DNA of 64,000 nt from Sipunculus nudus. Taxonomy: Eukaryota > Annelida > Sipuncula > Golfingiida > Sipunculidae. How positions within the stretch are numbered: the first letter of the stretch is position 1; each line of letters opens with the position of its first letter. The stretch spans positions 51,263,659 to 51,327,658 of the forward strand of contig CM049313.1 in the NCBI GenBank assembly GCA_026874595.1, written 5' to 3'. Below the pieces are notes generated by a model. The model was not told the origin of the DNA. It saw only the letters and a list, made by a program, of their open reading frames with translations, and made no database searches. The position numbers and the translations under genes are program-made. Positions 59,015 to 64,000 of this stretch are shown here, piece by piece.

Positions 59015-60164
59015 CAGTCAAGCCCACTTTGTGTCATATCGGTTAATAGAAAATCCCGTTTATTGTCACATGAATCTGAAATCCCAAACCATTTCCTATA
59101 TAAATAATGGTTAATCTGACCGTATAATATCATGGAATATTGTCATAATCCCGTTTATTGTCATGTTTTGAACCTAAAATTGGCAGTGATACCAGTTCCC
59201 AGTTAATATCACATCAAACGCCGTCACGGCGACCAAAGAGACCGATTAGCCTGTAATCGGTCAGGCGTATCAAACGATCGAATCTCGCACCTGTGTACGG
59301 CAGGCAAGTGCAGTGACATGATGCATGCAGTTCTCTCCCCGTCACTTAGCTACTAGTAATTAACGTCTTCAGATACCACGGTAATCCGGATCATTTTGTA
59401 TCTTCGTACGTTAACAACGGCGATGTTTGCGATCACATATCATATGAAATGAACTCCTGGCCTTTAAAAGGCCGCGCGGTTTACACCTCAGTGACGTATA
59501 TCGCTGAGATGATAAGAAGCACGAGCTTTAAACGTTGCTTACCACTGGAAATCCCCTTTTAGGGTCCACGAAAAGCTGGAGGTTTTGTGAGCACTGGAGG
59601 AGATACCCGGTCAAAAACCTCGATCGCGGTGAAACTTCAGAAAGTTGACACTGGCATGACGATGCCCGCTCCCCGAATTGGTCTATCATAAAGACGATCA
59701 TGGAAGTTTGAGTCATTAATATGATATCCGGAAAATAAAGCGCAAAAGACGGGGAAAGAATTATCTAGTAAAAAAGTTTGTTACAAATAACGTGTGCCGC
59801 ATATTTCCAGACATTTGACCTCATGACCCAGACGCTACGTCTCTTTCTGTTGGCAATTCGGATTTTTGTCAGTTTTTGCCAGATGCGGCACAAAACTGAC
59901 AGGAAATAAAGTGTAAGGTGCGCAAAAACGTAATTTGATAGGCCGTTGTGCAATAAAAATATTCATAAACGTTTCTGTCTCCTTTTTATTGACGATTTAC
60001 TAAATATTTTTTAGACATAACGCTTCTTCTATGACTCCAAAGGACATCGATGTTGAAGCCCGCATAATATTAATTAATTAATAATATTAATGTCATGATC
60101 ACATCCCGGTTATTATCATAATTTATGCATGGACCACCGATATGACAATTAGCGTGCTGGACTG
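59015..60164. mobile_element. Inverted-repeat DNA element C, copy 2 (complete)
   Basis: Left end CAGTCAAGCCCACTTTGTG then TCATATCGG; right end CCGATATGACAATTAGCG then TGCTGGACTG. Both are flanked by TA (TA|CAGTC and GACTG|TA), fitting a TA target duplication. CAGT ends with TA are seen in pogo/Tigger-type elements. No transposase, so non-autonomous. Confidence 0.75.
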
Positions 60165-61861
60165 TATAATCCGAAGGTATGAGCAATTTACATCGAAAGC
60201 AACACTTACGGATGGACGCCACACAAAAACGATTGCAGATGACGCCACCAGTCTTGAATATAAGATGAAGGTATCCAAGATCAATAGACGTGCACACTTT
60301 CAGCTAAATCTGTTCATTAGTCCATTGTCAAAATATATGAAAATATACAAGGTCAAGGCCACTCTCATAGGAAAGGTCATGACCATAATTTTAAATAACA
60401 TCATGCAATAACCCATGTCTTAATACATGGGCAATTATAATACACATCACATAAGCCTGATGGGGAACATCGTTATACATATCGGTATTTGTCTATTCAG
60501 TTCTATTTATATTTCCTTATCTCATGTAACTATTGAATGACAACAACTATCTTGCATTTGTCATCCCATTCATCTTGAAGTTTAAATGAGAGGGGACACC
60601 TTATAGTTTAATTTACTATGATATATATGTGTGTGTGTTTGTTATATTAGTGTTTTCATTGCATGGTTTTTCATATTTCATCCATGGACAGTTTCTCCTT
60701 ATTTGACTATAGTGTTTTCACTTTAGATTTAAATTTTAAGGTGCATTTAGGATATTGACCTGAGACATCCTCAGTAAGGGCTGTGAATGATTTTACATTC
60801 AGAAATAGATCAATTCATTGCAGATTATAATACAATCTACTACACTCTATCAAATTTGTTTGACACGGGTATATTCCCTCAGAAGTATGGTGCAAATCTA
60901 CCATTTAAAAACCGAATATCAAATGCACCACATATGGGCCTATAACTGCTGTAATGTGAAACCAAACCTATTAGTTCTTCCATCTCAAGATAATCTTTTC
61001 ACGCTAAATTTATCTGTATATATGACCATTTATTCCAGCAAATTTCAATTAATCATTTTCTATATAAGCCATTATATTATCTATTCTAGCATTAAGATCT
61101 CGATCCCATCAGAATAATATTCAAATCGCCAGGCATATTTTGATAGTAAATCCTACAAAGCACGAAACAATTTAGAACATTATTTATACGTTGCACAGAT
61201 GTTTCAATAGAACTTTCTAGAAACATTTTAATCATTTCATGGATTAAAAATTAATTTCAGAGGCATTTTATAAATACCTCAGAATATAAAAAATTTGAAT
61301 TTGAAAAAGCATTAATTTAAATTATATAACAGTATTTTTAACTTTTAATCATAGCTGTGTCAAAATAATGTCTGAATGAAAGAAATTTTTCAATGACATT
61401 CTTAAAATATTAATTAAATGTAAAAGCTACATCCTCCTCAGAAACATTAATAATTTATAACGTTATTCATATTCACCATCAATAAACGGGCCGAGTGCTA
61501 GAAAAGGCCCTAATACCAACGGATGGTCGCGGTCCTCGACTGTGATAAATTGAAGAAATTGCCTGTTTATCTCTCAACGGAAAACAATCCTTTAAATTAA
61601 AAATATATTTGGTGATTCGGTGAACTCTATAGAATTTAATTAATGGATTTTTCATTTTTGTTACCCAATCGCTCCAAACATTCGACCACATCCATTGGTA
61701 TTTTTAGTGAAGTTTCAAACAGACAAACCAACAACAGATCTCGAGTCACCAACCAAGGGGAAATAACATAATAACACGCCATTGGATGGAGGTTTAATTA
61801 TATTGAAATTTCAAGATAAAATATAAAGCTATAACATATTTTCCATGACACGAAACGCATC

Positions 61862-62140
61862 ATGGCGGATAATGAGCATCAACAATCCCTGGGAGAAACA
61901 CAACACAATCAACAAACAGGAACCAACGAGGAGGCAGGCGACGGTCAAAGTACAACCCGAGAGATCACGCTCACGGACCATTTAAATAAACGTCTGCTCG
62001 GGGCGTTTTTAGATCGAATTAACCAGCCAAACGCAGCCGTTCCCCAAGTTGAAGCCATCGACACTGCCGATCCGGAAGCCGACCTGGAGTTCGAGTTGAC
62101 GTCACCAAATTACCGGGAAGGGAACAGCAGTTCAGGATAA
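61862..62140 (+). CDS. Small acidic hypothetical protein (92 residues)
   Basis: One open frame from an ATG in a fair context (ATCATGG) to TAA. Base use is visibly richer in G and C than the flanks. The product starts MADNEHQQSLGETQ, is rich in Gln, Asn and Glu, and has a more ordered centre with TLTDHLNKRLLGAFLDRIN that could form an amphipathic helix, then an acidic stretch (DTADPEADLEFEL). No signal peptide or membrane span. A TATA-like ATATAAAG lies at 61821 and an AATAAA at 62419. I do not recognise the family. It may be a one-exon gene or the terminal exon of a longer one. Confidence 0.55.
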   Translation: MADNEHQQSLGETQHNQQTGTNEEAGDGQSTTREITLTDHLNKRLLGAFLDRINQPNAAVPQVEAIDTADPEADLEFELTSPNYREGNSSSG

Positions 62141-62418
62141 GCGCGACAGATGGAGCCACTAATTATAGCTGTTGCAGGGTGAGCCATGAGTGCATCTTGG
62201 TCAAATTCAAATACAAAAGTAACTCATAGTCCTACATGGACCTGTAGGTCCATTTGTAACGGTTCAACTTTTTACCGAAACTGACCTCTTTTACCGGAAC
62301 TGACAGGAACTGACCGGAACTGACTTTAAAATATATTAAATTACATTTAATTTACATTTTCTATTTCCATATTCTCAGACAATGTGAAACATATGGTAAT
62401 ACAGTAACAACACAACAT

Positions 62419-62424
62419 AATAAA
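62419..62424 (+). terminator. Possible poly(A) signal after the small ORF
   Basis: AATAAA 279 bases past the stop of the 92-residue frame, in AT-rich sequence where chance matches are common. Confidence 0.35.
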
Positions 62425-62764
62425 CACGATAAAATATAAGGTTTTGTGAAATGATCATAAGATAAAAGTACCTCATTTTTTACATTTATGTTCATTTGTA
62501 AATATTTGGGAGGGAATATAGAATACCTCAGGCACCCTGGTTTTCAGAACGTCCTTAGTCAAGAGGGCGGTATGGGGTATAGTCTTTTTGGGATTCATTT
62601 TAAATACCGGTAATAGAAGAGTTGTGATGTGACTTGTAACATCTAAGTATCTGACTGCAGGTATGTTAGGTATGTCTTGTACCTATCTGACGTCCGGTAC
62701 TGTTCGATCTGGAAGAGACAGAGATATATGTGATTATTATACATGACATTCAGTGAACATAACC

Positions 62765-62830
62765 ATGAGCAAGACTTAAACCAGCGACCATCTGCAGAGA
62801 AGTCCTGAGCTCTACCACTGACCTATGAAG
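62765..62830 (-). repeat. Degenerate tRNA-like sequence
   Basis: CTGAGCTCTACCACTGACCTA on the plus strand resembles a reversed D-arm/A box like that at 63283; the B box is not preserved. Confidence 0.35.
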
Positions 62831-63239
62831 ATTTGTTGAATTAATAATAATACTAGGGCCCTCCACCTGCAAACCTCCCCCCCCCCCCCCCCACCCCACT
62901 TGACCAGTCACGCTTCAGGGCACTGGAGCAACTGGGGTACCTGCACTGGAAGGGGCCTGCTTCATGTGACTGGGGTCTAGGATAGTAGTTAATTAACACT
63001 ATAATCACTACACATTGATCATAGCATGAGGATTAGGAAAGTGGGAGCGAGTCTAGAATTCAGGCTGCTGTTTGAGCCATTGAGTTCGAGTCAATGAATA
63101 AAACTTCTGGTGTCTATGTTTATGGTTTCTAGTCTCTTGTTCGTATGTCTGCCGTATGTATCTGTGTCTCTGTCTAGTGGCAAACCTGTAATGAGAAATG
63201 CAATTATTAGTACACATAACATGCAATTGTGAAGCTCTC

Positions 63240-63300
63240 CACTGTGTCTCGAACCAGCAATCATGGATTAACATGTCCTATGCTCTACCACTGCGCCATG
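63240..63300 (-). mobile_element. tRNA-derived SINE or tRNA pseudogene
   Basis: On the minus strand TGGCGCAGTGGTAGAGCA is a good A box (63281-63298) and GGTTCGAGACA (63245-63255) a fair B box, spaced as in a tRNA. The acceptor stem is not paired, so it is not a working tRNA. Confidence 0.6.
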
Positions 63301-64000
63301 CAAGACGAGTTGGGTGTGAGGGGTCTAGTGGGGATATTTGAATCTACTTTTCAGAATTGGTCGTAGTTGTTAAAATGAGGGTTAATTTTTGTCAAGCGTA
63401 TGCGTCATCCCAGCGCTTCGCGCCAGGACTTCGCAAAAGCTTAAAAAAATTAACCCTCAGCCGTTTGTTAAGTGCCTGACTCCTTCTCGCGCTTAGTGCG
63501 GACAAGGTGGAGTCACTGTTTTATTTGTGAACCCTAACCCTTGAAATACACCAAATATATCCATGATGAGTGTGCGTACAAATGCCTTGAGGGTGCTAGG
63601 CAACGGATCTTTATAATGCTTGTATCACAAGAAAACATTTTGTATTTCAATTGAATACGAATGTCTTTAAAATTCTCCTATGGTATAGGCCAGTCACAGC
63701 CAAAAGCTCGCTGACATGGTCCACTGCAGGCAGACTCCCTGCTATGTGTTAGCTGTCCATGCAGCTACACAGTGCTAAGGGGGATTGCAGTGTTGGGTAG
63801 TAAGCCCAAAAGATTGGATACTCTGTCTGGCTCTATTTTTGTGATAGCATTAAGTCATGCAGGATAAGAAATAAGAATGCAGGAGGCCAGACACCCATGG
63901 CACAAAGCAGATTAATTACCCTACACTAGAAGTCAGACCCCTGTCGCAAGAAGCACTTTGTAATAGTGTCTCTGTGAAAAACAGACATTGTTTCCTGCCT

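Larger units (their letters stand above)
54364..61861. other. Spacer between the two genes
   Basis: No convincing exon on either strand. Holds the repeat element with the 339-bp array, G/C homopolymers at 57499 and 57552, and element C copy 2. Confidence 0.6.
62141..64000. other. Terminal region, no gene seen
   Basis: Contains repeated GACCGGAACTGAC motifs near 62280-62325, a C run at 62877, two tRNA-like stretches and no convincing exon. Confidence 0.55.

Noticed and set aside
61479-61691. 70-codon minus-strand frame ending GIRAFSSTRPVY
   Set aside because: No family recognised and no clear acceptor; too little to call a divergent upstream gene.
63240-63300. A functional tRNA gene
   Set aside because: A and B boxes are present, but the acceptor stem does not pair and the flank continues as repeat.

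Overview
The window is AT-rich animal genomic DNA: long introns with GT-AG borders, one exon per EGF repeat, AATAAA signals, many (TA)n/(CT)n/(AAT)n microsatellites, C/G homopolymers and a dense load of transposons, SINEs and satellites. The repeat types and the SRCR plus multiple-EGF receptor suggest a marine invertebrate, most likely a mollusc and probably a bivalve. That placement is inference, not proof.

One large gene on the + strand dominates (ATG 7901, stop 54314, poly(A) signal 54358). I assembled 18 coding exons whose phases join without a break: 2,490 nt, 829 residues. Order: signal peptide (exon 1); two SRCR domains, each split over two exons (2-3 and 4-5) with six cysteines each, as in group A; eleven eight-cysteine EGF-like repeats, one per exon and all ending in phase 1 (6-16); a Cys-containing stalk with a furin-type RFKR site and one membrane span (17); and a tail of about 17 residues with no signalling motif (17-18). 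It is a type I membrane protein of scavenger-receptor/MEGF style, with likely roles in recognition or adhesion.

Region by region: 1-7.9 kb is upstream DNA with MITE-like elements and a degenerate non-LTR retrotransposon 3' end. 7.9-30 kb holds the signal and SRCR exons in long repeat-filled introns, including a satellite carrying TCAAGGTCA motifs and an hAT-like MITE with an 8-bp target duplication. 30-35 kb is the compact first half of the EGF array. 35.2-41.8 kb is a 42-bp minisatellite made from the 3' end of EGF exon 11 plus its own 5' splice site. It is split by a 5'-inverted (twin-primed) L1/Tx1-like LINE with a 10-bp target duplication, and that LINE is itself split by a foldback element. 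43-54.3 kb has the remaining EGF exons, stalk/TM and tail. 54.4-61.8 kb is repeat-rich spacer, with a 339-bp tandem array and a TA-flanked inverted-repeat element that has a second copy at 41.9 kb. At 61,862 there is a candidate small acidic one-exon protein of 92 residues. The rest is repeats and a tRNA-derived SINE.
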